Positions 27,014 to 37,860 are shown, numbered from the stretch's first letter. The stretch is 64,000 bases of DNA from Streptomyces sp. NBC_01689 (GCF_036250675.1 NZ_CP109592.1:5766001-5830000), one strand, 5' to 3'. Program-made: numbers and translations. The notes: generated by a model from the letters alone, not told the origin.

Positions 27014-27841
27014 ATGTCCAGTCATCGGATGTCCAAGAAGGGCCGTCACATCGCCTGGGCGACGGCGGGCGCCGCCGTGGTCGCGGGCGCCGGGATCGCG
27101 GCGCAGACGTCGATGGCCGCGACCACCTGGCCCGCCCAGCGCACCTACACGGGCCGCGCGTTCGACACCTGCGCCGCGCCCTCGCTGAACGCGATGAAGG
27201 CCTGGCACACCGGCTTCTACGGGGCGGCCGCCGTGTACATCGGCGGCAAGAACCGCGGCTGCGCCCAGCCCAACCTCACCGCGTCCTGGGTGAAGTCGGT
27301 GAGCGCGCTGGGCTGGAAGCTCATCCCGCTGTACGTCGGCGCCCAGCCCTCCTGCCAGACGGGCTCCAGCCCGGAGAAGCTCACCACGTCCGACGCCGCC
27401 TCGCTCGGCGCCACCGACGCCGCCGACGCGGTGGCCAAGGCGTCCGCGCTGGGGATGAAGGCGGGCAGCCCGATCTACCTGGACATGGAGTCGTACGACA
27501 TCACGAACACGTCGTGCAACACCGCGACGCTGACCTACGTCCGGGCCTTCGACAAGACGCTCAACGCCAAGACGTACCGCGCCGGCTTCTACGGCTTCCG
27601 CAGCTCCAGCGCGAAGGCGATCGCCGACGCCACCGACCGCACGAACCTGCCGGGCAACCTCTGGTACGCGCTGTGGGACAAGCAGAACACCACGACCGCG
27701 GACTGGCCGTTCGGCGCCGACCGGTGGACCAACCACAGCCGCGCCCACCAGTACATGGTCAACAGCAAGGAGACGTACGGCGGTTACACCATCACGGTGG
27801 ACCGGGACGCCTGGGACGCGCCGGTCGCCATCACCGGCTGA
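27014..27841 (+). CDS. Secreted DUF1906 glycoside-hydrolase-like protein
   Basis: A 275-aa protein. The N-terminal KKGRHIAWATAGAAVVAGAGIAAQTSMAA is a signal peptide cut near residue 36. The mature domain matches DUF1906 (Rv2525c-like TIM barrel): GRAFDTCAAPSLNAMKAW, AAVYIGGKNRGC, and PIYLDMESYDI with the acidic pair expected at a glycosidase active site. These proteins are exported and thought to act on cell-wall glycans. ATG 27014 follows GGGGTGGGG; ATG 27029 is possible. Confidence 0.85.
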   Translation: MSSHRMSKKGRHIAWATAGAAVVAGAGIAAQTSMAATTWPAQRTYTGRAFDTCAAPSLNAMKAWHTGFYGAAAVYIGGKNRGCAQPNLTASWVKSVSALGWKLIPLYVGAQPSCQTGSSPEKLTTSDAASLGATDAADAVAKASALGMKAGSPIYLDMESYDITNTSCNTATLTYVRAFDKTLNAKTYRAGFYGFRSSSAKAIADATDRTNLPGNLWYALWDKQNTTTADWPFGADRWTNHSRAHQYMVNSKETYGGYTITVDRDAWDAPVAITG

Positions 27842-27980
27842 GCCCGACGACGCGGACGGCGGGGCGGGTGCCGTCCCGGCGCGCGCCCGGAAGGTCCGGC
27901 CCCGCCGGCCGGTCCGTCCGGGGACACGCCACGCCGGGCGGCGACGGGCGGCGGGGACGACAGGGAGCACGGGGCAGCCA

Positions 27981-28640
27981 GTGGTCAAGCGGGTCGGGCA
28001 GGTACCGCCGGCGCGGCGCGCGGAGACGACGCGCGGGGCGTCGCCGCGGCCACGGTTCACCACCGCCCTCCGGTCCGCGCGGCTGTGGCTCCAGGAGCTG
28101 GGCGGGTACACGATCGCCCTGCTGACGGTCGCGGTGGCCGTGGTGGCGGCCGTCGCCGTCACCGGGTACCTCCTCTCCCGAGCGGAGACCGGGCGGCGGC
28201 CGCCCGACACCGGGGCCCGGTCCTCCAAGGACGTCGACGCCTGTCTGCTCACCGGCGAGGACGGGATCACGGCCGGGACCACGGCGGCCCAGGTCTGGCA
28301 GGGCATGCGGGACGCGTCCCTGAGGACCCGCGTGCGCGTGAGCCACGTACCGGTGACCGGGGAACAGTCCGCGGCCGGCGCGCGGCGCTCCCTCGACGGC
28401 CTGCTCCGGCGCTCCTGCGACGTGGTGCTCGCGGCCGGGACCCCCGAGGTCCAGGCCGCCGAGCGGGCCGCACCGCTGCACCGGACGGTGGCCTTCGTCC
28501 TCGTCGGCGACGGCGGGAACGGTTCGCGGGCCACCGGGAGCGGCGGGAACTCCGGCAACATCACCTTCGCGCGCCCCGGCGACGGGCTGCGGGCCGAGAT
28601 CGCGGGCGCGGTCGAGCGACAGGCCGGCGCGCGCGGCTGA
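27981..28640 (+). CDS. Membrane-anchored protein with partial BMP-type binding-protein fold
   Basis: A 219-aa protein. It has a basic N-terminus, one membrane helix (TIALLTVAVAVVAAVAVTGYLL, residues about 43-65), then an extracytoplasmic part resembling the first lobe of BMP/periplasmic sugar-binding proteins (DACLLTGEDGITAGTTAAQVWQGM; CDVVLAAGTPEVQAAERAA). It ends where a second lobe would normally begin, so it looks like a half-domain derivative. GTG 27981. Function unknown. Confidence 0.6.
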   Translation: MVKRVGQVPPARRAETTRGASPRPRFTTALRSARLWLQELGGYTIALLTVAVAVVAAVAVTGYLLSRAETGRRPPDTGARSSKDVDACLLTGEDGITAGTTAAQVWQGMRDASLRTRVRVSHVPVTGEQSAAGARRSLDGLLRRSCDVVLAAGTPEVQAAERAAPLHRTVAFVLVGDGGNGSRATGSGGNSGNITFARPGDGLRAEIAGAVERQAGARG

Positions 28641-28809
28641 CGGAGCGGCGGGGCCCGGGAACGAGGGGCACGTACCGCACGGGTGCGCGGTGGTACCCGA
28701 ACTCTCCGCGAATCGTTGGTCGAATGGCTGGCCGAGAGCCGGGCCACTGCCTACCATCGATCACCGCAAGACTTTGTGCACCGCCGCACAATCTCCTCGG
28801 GAGGTTTCC

Positions 28810-29469
28810 TTGCACCGCCGCCGTCGCACCGCGTTCGTCCTCACCGCAGCGATCGTCGCCGCGGCCCCCCTCCTCACCGGGTGCGGCGGCGAGGCGCATC
28901 CAGGCGCCGCGGCCGTCGTCGGGGGCCAGCGGATCACCGTCGCCCAGCTGGAGGGCCGGGTGAACGAGGTGCGGTCGGCCCAGCGGGCCGCCACCAAGGA
29001 CGAGACCCAGTACGAGCAGGCCATCGCCAAGAGCGGCAGCCTCACCCGCGACACCCTGCACGGCATGGTCCTCGACCACGTCCTCGACCGGGCGGCGAAG
29101 GACGCGGGCGTCAGCGTCACCCGCAAGGACGTCCAGCAGCTGCGGGCCTCCCTGGAACAGCAGGCGGGCGGCGCGCGCGGACTGGAGAACGTCTGGCTGC
29201 AGCAGTACGGCGTGGCACCGTCCCGTCTCGACGAGAACCTCCGCACCGAGATCGAGGCCCAGAAGGTCGCCGCCTCGCTCGGCGCCGACATGAACACCGC
29301 CGCCGGCAAGGCCACGTTCTGGAAGGCCATGTCCGAGGCCTCCAAGGAACTGCGCATCGACCTGAACCCGCGCTACGGCGCCTGGGACGTGCAGAAGAGC
29401 GGCCGGGTCGACGCGAAGACACCGTGGCTGCGGGAGGTCACACCGGCGGAAACCCCGCAGTCGGCGTGA
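28810..29469 (+). CDS. SurA-N-like lipoprotein chaperone
   Basis: A 219-aa protein. TTG 28810, 5 nt after a strong GGGAGG, starts HRRRRTAFVLTAAIVAAAPLLTGCGG, a signal peptide with lipobox ending at Cys22. The mature part (AAVVGGQRITVAQLEGRVNEVR and a long helical segment) matches the SurA N-terminal chaperone domain of PpiC-type foldases. No PpiC catalytic domain follows, so it is a chaperone-only form. It immediately precedes mazG. Confidence 0.85.
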   Translation: MHRRRRTAFVLTAAIVAAAPLLTGCGGEAHPGAAAVVGGQRITVAQLEGRVNEVRSAQRAATKDETQYEQAIAKSGSLTRDTLHGMVLDHVLDRAAKDAGVSVTRKDVQQLRASLEQQAGGARGLENVWLQQYGVAPSRLDENLRTEIEAQKVAASLGADMNTAAGKATFWKAMSEASKELRIDLNPRYGAWDVQKSGRVDAKTPWLREVTPAETPQSA

Positions 29470-29545
29470 GGACGCGGGTCCGGCGCCGGGACGGGGGCCT
29501 GTGGACAACTCCGGAGGCGTCGGCGGCGTGGGTTACGTTCGAGGG

Positions 29546-30565
29546 GTGAACGCAACCAGCCCCGACGCGACCGACCCGGCCGGCCCCGCCGCCCCCGGCC
29601 GTATCGTCCTGCTCACCACCAGCCACCGCGTCGCGCCCGGACTGCTGTCCTGGCCGGCCTGGCAGGCGCTGCGCGCAGCCGACCAGGTGCTGTGCGCGGA
29701 CGGCGCGCATCCGCAGCTGCCCTACCTGCGGGAGGCCGGCGTCACCGTCGCCGAGCACTCCCCCGGCGCACAGGAGCTCGTCGACGCCTGTAGCGGCGGG
29801 CGCACGGTGGTGGTCGTGGCCACCGGCGAGGGCGAGCCCCGCCTCACCGACGGCCTCGCCCGGCTCGCCGGCTCCGGCCGGGTCCACATGCCGGAACTGG
29901 AGCTGCTGCCCGCCTCGTACGACCTGCCCGGCGCGCGTCTCCTCGACCTCGTCCAGGTCATGGACCGCATCCGCGTCGAATGCCCCTGGTCGTGCCGGCA
30001 GACCCACGAGGGCCTCGCGAAGTACGGGATCGAGGAGGCCTACGAGCTGGTCGAGGCGATCGAGGAGGGGGACCGGGACGAGCTGAGGGAAGAGCTCGGC
30101 GACGTCCTGCTCCAGGTGGTCTTCCACTCCCGGATCGCGGAGGAGGGCCGTCCCGAGGACGGCAGCGAGCCCTTCTCGATCGACGACGTGGCGGGCGGCA
30201 TCGTCGCCAAGCTGATCCACCGCCACCCGCACGTGTTCGGCGACGAGACGGCCACCACCCCCGAAGAGGTCAAGGAACACTGGCTGCGCACGAAGGCCGA
30301 GGAGAAGCGCCGGACCTCCGTGACGGAGGGCATACCGCTGGGCCAGCCGGGCCTGGCGCTCGCGGCCAAGCTCGCCTCGCGGGCGCGCACGGCGGGACTC
30401 GACGTCGAGCTGCCCCGCGGTGAGGGCGTCGGGTACGAACTGCTGGCCGTGGCCGCGCGGGCCGAGGCCGAGGGCGTGGACCCGGAGGCGGCACTGCGGG
30501 CGGCGGCGCGGGCCTACCGGGACGCGATCCGCGCACGGGAGGGCTCCCCGGCGCTCGACGGCTGA
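29546..30565 (+). CDS. mazG: Nucleoside triphosphate pyrophosphohydrolase MazG
   Basis: A protein of about 339 aa. The C-terminal part carries the MazG motif: CPWSCRQTHEGLAKYGIEEAYELVEAI, then EELGDVLLQVVFHSRIAEE (E-E-x2-E and D metal ligands), and HPHVFGD. It hydrolyses (d)NTPs to monophosphates and pyrophosphate, clearing damaged nucleotides and affecting ppGpp levels. The N-terminal 140 residues resemble a reduced tetrapyrrole-methylase-like domain (IVLLTTSHRVAPGLLSWPAW), as in YabN-type fusions. GTG 29546 has no separated ribosome site, and TACGTT just upstream may be a -10 box of a leaderless mRNA. Confidence 0.9.
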   Translation: MNATSPDATDPAGPAAPGRIVLLTTSHRVAPGLLSWPAWQALRAADQVLCADGAHPQLPYLREAGVTVAEHSPGAQELVDACSGGRTVVVVATGEGEPRLTDGLARLAGSGRVHMPELELLPASYDLPGARLLDLVQVMDRIRVECPWSCRQTHEGLAKYGIEEAYELVEAIEEGDRDELREELGDVLLQVVFHSRIAEEGRPEDGSEPFSIDDVAGGIVAKLIHRHPHVFGDETATTPEEVKEHWLRTKAEEKRRTSVTEGIPLGQPGLALAAKLASRARTAGLDVELPRGEGVGYELLAVAARAEAEGVDPEAALRAAARAYRDAIRAREGSPALDG

Positions 30566-30647
30566 CACCGGACGCGACAGCCTCCGGACCCACGCGCCGC
30601 GCGGCCCCGCCCGCTCCGGGTTCACGCCGGGCGGGCCCGCTCCGGGA

Positions 30648-31859
30648 TCACGCGTCCGGTGCGCGACCCGCCGGGTTGTGCCAGTTCGGCCGGGGCCGTT
30701 CGAGCAGCCACTCCGCAGCCCCCAGCGGGCGGCCGCGTCCCTCCGCGGCGGGCGGCAGCAGGTCGCGGAAGAGCCGGTCGGACGGGGTGCCCAGGCCGGG
30801 AAGAGCCGCACCGACCTCCTCGACGAACTGGGGCGGACCGGTCAGATAGACGTCGTGCCGGGCCCAGCCCGCCCGGTTGCCCAGCGCGGTCAGCAGCCGC
30901 TCGGTCGCCTGAGTCCTCGGGCGGCCGGGCGCCGGGGTGATGAAGGTGACGGCCAGCCGGGGCAGCCTCGCCTGCAGACGCTCCACGGCCGACCGGTCGT
31001 ACAGGTACGAGGTGTCACGGGCGACGAGGAAGAGACGTGCCTCGCGCGCGGCGTCGAGCCGCTGCAGCAGCGCCTTGACCGGGGCCCACCCGGTGCCGGC
31101 CGCGATGAAGGTCAGCGGCCGTTCCACCGGTGTCCGCAGGGTCAGCCCGCCGCCCGCCGCGCCGAGCCGCAGGACGTCGCCCTCCCGGGTCTGCCGCACG
31201 AGAGCGGTGGAGAGCACCCCGTCCTCCACCCGGCTGACGTGCAGGTCGAGGCTGAGGTCGGCGCGCGGCGCGTTGCCGACGGAGTACGGCCGCCAGATGC
31301 CCGGCAGACCGGGGACGTTGACGCTGACGTACTGGCCCGGGAGGTAGCGCAGCCGCTCGTGCGGTCGCAGGGTCAGGACGACGAGGTCCTCGCCGTGCCG
31401 CGTCCGGGACACGACCTCGGCGTCCCACCAGGGCGGTTCACCCGCGTGCTGCGCCTCCCACGCGCCCTGCAGCATGACGTTCGCGATCGCCCCGTAGGCC
31501 TCGCCCCAGGCCTTCTCCGCCTCCGCGTTCCACGCCGACCCCGCGACGACGGCGAACGCCGCGACGAGACTCGCCCCCACGGCCGCGTAGTGCTCCGGCT
31601 CGACCAGGTACTTCCGGTGGTCGCGCCCCAGGTCCCTCAGATACCCGGGCAGCGCCGGGTCCTCCAGCCGTTCCAGTACGTACGTCAGCGCCGCGAACAA
31701 CCGGTCCCGCTGCCGCTCCATGTCCCCCGGGTGGTCCAGCGGGAAGAGCCCGCGCACCTGCGGGCTGCACCGGAAGAGATGCGAGTAGAAGTACTTGACC
31801 GCGAACTCGGCCCGTCTCTCGACGACCGCGAAGCTGGATCTGAGTATCTCGGGGTCCAC
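30648..31859 (-). CDS. Flavohemoglobin-like globin/FAD-NAD(P)H oxidoreductase
   Basis: A 403-aa protein. The N-terminal globin domain (residues 1-140) carries the proximal histidine in LGRDHRKYLVEPEHY. A ferredoxin-reductase-like module follows, with the FAD motif RPYSVGNA, the NAD(P) motif GTGWAPVKALLQRL and the C-terminal YLTGPPQFVEEV. The family oxidises nitric oxide to nitrate or reduces haem iron. It is divergent from the P450 gene with 156 bp between starts. Ligands differ somewhat from Hmp, so NO dioxygenase activity is likely but not assured. Confidence 0.85.
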   Translation of the reverse strand: MDPEILRSSFAVVERRAEFAVKYFYSHLFRCSPQVRGLFPLDHPGDMERQRDRLFAALTYVLERLEDPALPGYLRDLGRDHRKYLVEPEHYAAVGASLVAAFAVVAGSAWNAEAEKAWGEAYGAIANVMLQGAWEAQHAGEPPWWDAEVVSRTRHGEDLVVLTLRPHERLRYLPGQYVSVNVPGLPGIWRPYSVGNAPRADLSLDLHVSRVEDGVLSTALVRQTREGDVLRLGAAGGGLTLRTPVERPLTFIAAGTGWAPVKALLQRLDAAREARLFLVARDTSYLYDRSAVERLQARLPRLAVTFITPAPGRPRTQATERLLTALGNRAGWARHDVYLTGPPQFVEEVGAALPGLGTPSDRLFRDLLPPAAEGRGRPLGAAEWLLERPRPNWHNPAGRAPDA

Positions 31860-32015
31860 GGCGCGAATGTAGAGAGTCGTCGAGCCGCGGAGTCAAACGG
31901 CAGGTGATTTACGGACAGTCCGGGGTGAAGCCCGCACGCAGGCCGCGCCGGGGCGCCGTCCGGGCCCGTACGCCCTGCGGGCGCGGGGCGTACGGCCGCC
32001 GGATAACGTCGGGGA

Positions 32016-33287
32016 GTGACCGACCAGCCCCCGCCGCTCAGCCCCGCCCCCGAACTCTTCACCTGGGAGTTCGCCACCGACCCCTACCCGGCGTACGCCT
32101 GGCTGCGGGAGCACGCCCCCGTGCACCGGACGCGACTGCCCAGCGGGGTGGAGGCCTGGCTGGTCACCCGGTACGCGGACGCGAAGCAGGCGCTCGCGGA
32201 CGGACGGCTCAGCAAGAACCCGGCCCACCACGACGAGCCCGCCCACGCGAAGGGCAGGACGGGCATCCCGGGCGAGCGCAAGGCCGAGCTGATGACCCAT
32301 CTGCTCAACATCGACCCGCCGGACCACACCCGGCTGCGACGGCTCGTCAGCAAGGCGTTCACCCCGCGGCGGGTCGCCGAGTTCGCGCCGCGTGTGCAGG
32401 AGCTCACCGACCAGCTCATCGACCGGTTCCAGGAGCGGGGATCGGCCGACCTGATCCACGAGTTCGCGTTCCCGCTCCCCATCTACGCCATCTGCGAGCT
32501 GCTCGGCGTACCCCGCGAGGACCAGGACGACTTCCGGGACTGGGCGGGGATGATGATCCGGCACGGCGGCGGGCCGCGGGGCGGGGTCGGGCGGTCCGTC
32601 AAGAAGATGCGCGGGTATCTGGGCGAGCTCATCCACAAGAAGCGTGCCGCCCTGCCCGAGGTGCCCGCGCCCGGCGAGGACCTCATCTCCGGCCTCATCC
32701 GCGCCTCCGACCACGGCGAGCACCTCACCGAGAACGAGGCCGCCGCCATGGCCTTCATCCTGCTCTTCGCCGGGTTCGAGACCACGGTGAACCTGATCGG
32801 CAACGGCACCTACGCACTGCTCACCCACCCCGGTCAGCGGGAGCGGCTGCAGGCCTCCCTCGCCGCCGGGGAGAGGTCTCTGCTGGAGACGGGCGTCGAA
32901 GAACTCCTGCGCTACGACGGCCCGGTGGAGCTGGCCACGTGGCGGTTCGCGACCGAGGCGGTCCGTGTCGGCGGACAGGACATCGCGCCCGGCGACCCCG
33001 TGCTCGTCGTCCTCGCGGCTGCGGACCGTGACCCCGCCCGGTTCGCCGAGCCCGACACGCTCGACCTCTCGCGCCGTGACAACCAACACCTCGGCTACGG
33101 CCACGGCATCCACTACTGCCTCGGCGCGCCGCTCGCCCGGCTGGAGGGGCAGACCGCGCTGGCCACGCTCCTCACCCGGCTGCCGGATCTCCGACTCGCA
33201 GGCGATTCGGCTGATTTGCGATGGCGCGGCGGACTCATTATGCGTGGATTGCGGACACTACCGGTGGAGTTCACACCTGGTCGGTAG
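32016..33287 (+). CDS. Cytochrome P450, CYP107-like
   Basis: A 423-aa soluble P450. The I-helix AGFETT, the E-x2-R pair in VEELLRYDGP, the meander and the haem-binding GYGHGIHYCLG with Cys at codon 33118-33120 are all present. The usual Phe seven residues before the Cys is Tyr (codon 33097-33099). The position beside the Rpf pair matches, from memory, a P450 required for normal sporulation in S. coelicolor (CYP107U type); this is inference. GTG 32016 has TAACGT 7 bp upstream, so the mRNA may be leaderless. Electron donors are not encoded next to it, except possibly the divergent FAD-globin. Confidence 0.92.
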   Translation: MTDQPPPLSPAPELFTWEFATDPYPAYAWLREHAPVHRTRLPSGVEAWLVTRYADAKQALADGRLSKNPAHHDEPAHAKGRTGIPGERKAELMTHLLNIDPPDHTRLRRLVSKAFTPRRVAEFAPRVQELTDQLIDRFQERGSADLIHEFAFPLPIYAICELLGVPREDQDDFRDWAGMMIRHGGGPRGGVGRSVKKMRGYLGELIHKKRAALPEVPAPGEDLISGLIRASDHGEHLTENEAAAMAFILLFAGFETTVNLIGNGTYALLTHPGQRERLQASLAAGERSLLETGVEELLRYDGPVELATWRFATEAVRVGGQDIAPGDPVLVVLAAADRDPARFAEPDTLDLSRRDNQHLGYGHGIHYCLGAPLARLEGQTALATLLTRLPDLRLAGDSADLRWRGGLIMRGLRTLPVEFTPGR

Positions 33288-33526
33288 TCATGCGGCACTC
33301 GTACGGTGTCCAGGGGCCGGCCGGGGGGCGGGGCTCGGGTGGGCCGCAGCGGTGGTGGCGGATTATGAGGGTCCGGCCACGAAAAGGTGACGCGCCCTCA
33401 ACTCTGTGATCTTCACGTGATCTGCGCTGCATCTGCTTGTGACAAGTGATCGAGTGCGACTACGTTCACCCCTCAACGAGGCTCACCAGCCGCGTAGTCA
33501 CCCGCTGTCACGTGAAAGGCTCTCGC

Positions 33527-34546
33527 ATGCTCTCCGGGAACGGCCGCCATCGTCGCCCCCGTCAGGCTCCGGCCCTCATCGTCGCCGCAGGGGTGACCGG
33601 ATCTGCCATCGCCATCCCGCTGCTCGGCGCCGCCAGTGCGAACGCGGCCGACGGCACGACGTGGGACCGGGTCGCCGAGTGCGAGAGCGGCGGCCAGTGG
33701 AGCGCCGACAGCGACAACGGGTACTACGGCGGGCTGCAGTTGAGCCAGGAGAACTGGCAGCGGTACGGCGGGAGCAGGTACGCGCCGACCGCCGACGAGG
33801 CCAGCCGCTCACAGCAGATAGCCGTCGCCGAGAAGGTCCTGGCCGACCAGGGTCTCGCCGCCTGGCCGACCTGCGGCCCGCTCTCCGGGCTCAGCAAGGG
33901 CTCGGGAGAGGTCGCGGTCGACACGGGAGTGGCCGGAGACTCGTCGAGTTCCTCCGATTCCTCCGATTCCTCCGAATCATCCAGTTCCTCCGACGGGTCC
34001 GGCTCGCCGGCGGACTCGCTGGGAATCGGTGTCACCCCGTCCGGTTCGCCCCGTTCCGACTCGTCCTCATCCGATTCATCCGGCAAGACCGGGAACAGAA
34101 CGGAATCGGACACGTCCTCGACCGAAGAGCCCGGCAGCGGGCACGAGACGGACGGCGTGGGCACGGAGCCGACGAAGCAAGGCGAATCGGGCAACTCGGG
34201 CCGCGACGGCGACGCTTCGGCGGCGACCGAGGGGGCCACCGCCGGTGCCGGGCGCCACCGCGGCGGCAGTGCCGCCGAGGACTCCGGCGACGACGCGGCC
34301 GACACCCGCGGCGACGACTTTGCCGCCCGGCACGCCTCGCGCGACTCCGGCGCCTCCCGCGCCGTCGTCGACGGCTCGTACGTCGTCCGCGACGGAGACA
34401 GCCTCTCGGCCATCGCCGACACCCTTGGCCTCGACGGCGGATGGGCCGGCCTCTATGCCGGGAACAAGGAGACGGTCGGCGCCGACCCGGACCTCATCCT
34501 CCCCGGTCAGAGCCTTGCAGTTGATGCTGAATCGGGCGAAAAGTAG
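33527..34546 (+). CDS. rpfC: Resuscitation-promoting factor with LysM, RpfC-like
   Basis: A 339-aa exported cell-wall lytic protein. It has a signal peptide ending in ASANA, then the Rpf lysozyme-like domain (TTWDRVAECESGGQW, catalytic Glu in [20 protein letters not shown]). A 160-residue Ser/Asp/Gly-rich linker follows, and a C-terminal LysM peptidoglycan-binding domain (GSYVVRDGDSLSAIADTLGLDGGW). ATG 33527 follows AAGG; an upstream GTG at 33512 is less likely. It is adjacent to rpfA, as in S. coelicolor, where several Rpfs aid spore germination. The long linker distinguishes it from RpfA. Confidence 0.9.
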   Translation: MLSGNGRHRRPRQAPALIVAAGVTGSAIAIPLLGAASANAADGTTWDRVAECESGGQWSADSDNGYYGGLQLSQENWQRYGGSRYAPTADEASRSQQIAVAEKVLADQGLAAWPTCGPLSGLSKGSGEVAVDTGVAGDSSSSSDSSDSSESSSSSDGSGSPADSLGIGVTPSGSPRSDSSSSDSSGKTGNRTESDTSSTEEPGSGHETDGVGTEPTKQGESGNSGRDGDASAATEGATAGAGRHRGGSAAEDSGDDAADTRGDDFAARHASRDSGASRAVVDGSYVVRDGDSLSAIADTLGLDGGWAGLYAGNKETVGADPDLILPGQSLAVDAESGEK

Positions 34547-34689
34547 CGGGAGTTCACGTCACGGTTCGCCGGTTAATGTCCGGTTTGGCGCAAGTGAGAG
34601 ATGGATCTCAAAGGCCCTGATCGTCTTTGAAATTCCGCCGATCGACTGCTTACGGTCATCACCGCTCGCCACAGCGGGCCCCGACGGTC

Positions 34690-34893
34690 GCAACGCCGAA
34701 TCCTGCCAGCGGCCGTACGGGAACAGTCGACGCGTCAAGCGCCGTAGGCAGGAGCGGGGGACCCAAGGTAAGCGCCGCACCCGGTAGTTGACCGGGAGCG
34801 GCTTGGGGTGAAGACGTGCGCCGAGAGCGCGCGGCCGGGCACTCACCCGCCCGAACCCGACAGCTCACCTCGCAGGCGTCGGTGAGGGGATCA
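34690..34893 (+). promoter_or_regulatory. c-di-AMP (ydaO-type) riboswitch upstream of rpfA
   Basis: The leader has conserved ydaO/yuaA elements in the right order: ACGCCGAATC (34693 on), a 7-bp stem TCCTGCC/GGCAGGA (34701-34707, 34747-34753), GCGGGGGACCC, CTTGGGGTGAAGAC, CGAACCCGACAGC and ACCTCGCAGGCGTC. The closing stem pairs ACGCC (34693-34697) with GGCGT (34875-34879). A hairpin CTCACC/GGTGAG (34864-34869, 34881-34886) reaches into the ribosome site GAGGGGA (34884-34890), which could be the switching element. In S. coelicolor rpfA is known to be controlled by such a riboswitch; c-di-AMP lowers expression. Confidence 0.9.
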
Positions 34894-34897
34894 CTCG

Positions 34898-35584
34898 ATG
34901 CTGTTTTCCAGCAAGGGCAAGCACCGCCGTCCGTCCAAGGCCACCCGTGTCGCCACGCTCGCCGGTGTCACCGGCGTGGCCATCGCCGCTCCGCTGATGG
35001 CGGCCGGCAACGCCTCCGCCGCCACCGCGTCCGAGTGGGACGCCGTCGCCCAGTGCGAGTCCGGCGGCAACTGGTCGATCAACACCGGCAACGGCTACTA
35101 CGGCGGTCTGCAGTTCTCCGCCTCCACCTGGGCCGCGTACGGCGGCACCGCCTACGCCTCGACCGCCGACAAGGCCTCGAAGTCCCAGCAGATCACCATC
35201 GGCGAGAAGGTCCTCGCCGCGCAGGGCAAGGGTGCCTGGCCGACCTGTGGCACGGGCCTGTCCGGCGCCGCGTACACCGGTGGCGCGGCCGCCCCGGCCA
35301 AGCCCGCCGCCCCGGCCGAGCCGTCCGCCTCCACCCACTCGTCGGACACCGCCGCCTCCCGCTCGTCCGAGCGTCCGGCGGCCAAGAAGACCGTCACCAC
35401 CCCGACCGGCAAGAAGGTCAAGAAGGGCGACGGCGAGTACAAGGTCGTCAAGGGCGACACCCTCAGCTCGATCGCCGAGAAGAAGAAGGTCAAGGGCGGC
35501 TGGCAGCACCTGTTCAAGCTGAACAAGGACATCATCGACGACGCGGACTTCATCTACCCGGGTCAGCAGCTCCACCTCGGCTGA
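34898..35584 (+). CDS. rpfA: Resuscitation-promoting factor RpfA (Rpf + LysM)
   Basis: A 228-aa secreted protein. It has a signal peptide ([25 protein letters not shown]), a Rpf muralytic domain ([15 protein letters not shown] with catalytic Glu; [14 protein letters not shown]), a short Ala/Pro/Ser linker and a C-terminal LysM ([20 protein letters not shown]). It cleaves peptidoglycan during germination and growth. ATG 34898 follows GAGGGGA within the riboswitch. It ends just before a strong terminator that isolates it from eno. Confidence 0.95.
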   Translation: MLFSSKGKHRRPSKATRVATLAGVTGVAIAAPLMAAGNASAATASEWDAVAQCESGGNWSINTGNGYYGGLQFSASTWAAYGGTAYASTADKASKSQQITIGEKVLAAQGKGAWPTCGTGLSGAAYTGGAAAPAKPAAPAEPSASTHSSDTAASRSSERPAAKKTVTTPTGKKVKKGDGEYKVVKGDTLSSIAEKKKVKGGWQHLFKLNKDIIDDADFIYPGQQLHLG

Positions 35585-37153
<1,569 letters not shown>

Positions 37154-37185
37154 CCCCGGCAGGGTTAAGGCTTAGCCAGTCGCAC

Positions 37186-37228
37186 GTACGTCCCCGTACC
37201 CGGTCCCGTACCGTGTGCGGGGACGTAC
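37186..37228 (+). terminator. Inverted repeat after eno
   Basis: An 11-bp perfect stem (GTACGTCCCCG / CGGGGACGTAC at 37218-37228) with a 21-nt loop between eno and divIC. It has no T tail and could be a terminator or leader structure for divIC. Confidence 0.55.
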
Positions 37229-37252
37229 GCACGTGTGAAGGGGAGGCGGGAC

Positions 37253-37729
37253 ATGGCCGTGAAGGACCGGGACCGGTTCTCCACCGCGACCCGGCTGCGG
37301 CTGCTCGGCGAGCAGACGGCGGCCCGGGTCTACCGCTCCCAGACCAGGCGTCAGGCCCGGCGCTCGCGGCTGACCGGCCGGGCCGCGCTGCTGGCGCTCG
37401 TGGTCTGCTCCCTGATCGTGGCCCTCGCGTACCCGATAAGGCAGTACGTGTCCCAGCGCGCCGAGATCGCCGAGCTGCAGCGGCAGCAGGAACAGGCCCG
37501 CGCCCGTGTGGAACAGCTGCGTGACCTGAAGGCGCGCTGGCAGGACGACGCGTACGCCGAGCAGCGGATCCGGGAACGGCTGCACTACGTGATGCCGGGC
37601 GAGACCGGGTACGTCGTGATCGACCCGGACGCGGTGAAACAGTCGCGGACGGACCGGGGGACGGCCGCCCGCCCCTGGTACGCCAATGTCTGGGACGGCG
37701 TCGACAAGTCCGACCGCTCCGACCGGTGA
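37253..37729 (+). CDS. divIC: Septum formation initiator DivIC/FtsB
   Basis: A 158-aa single-pass membrane protein. It has a basic cytoplasmic N-terminus, one helix (ALLALVVCSLIVALAYPI, residues about 44-61), an extracytoplasmic coiled coil (RAEIAELQRQQEQARARVEQLRDL) and the conserved DDAYAEQRIRERLHYVMPGETGYVVI. It acts with FtsL and FtsQ in the divisome. The ATG at 37253 follows AAGGGGAGG; GTG 37235 is rejected because it lies upstream of that site. Position after eno is the usual actinobacterial one. Confidence 0.95.
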   Translation: MAVKDRDRFSTATRLRLLGEQTAARVYRSQTRRQARRSRLTGRAALLALVVCSLIVALAYPIRQYVSQRAEIAELQRQQEQARARVEQLRDLKARWQDDAYAEQRIRERLHYVMPGETGYVVIDPDAVKQSRTDRGTAARPWYANVWDGVDKSDRSDR

Positions 37730-37860
37730 GCGGGCGCGGACCGGTGAGCCGGAACGGCCGGTGACCCGCCCCGGGCCGCCGCTGAGCCGGCCCGGACCGG
37801 TGACACGACACGGACCGGTGAACGACAGAGAACGACAGAGAAAGTGACTTGAGCACAGGC

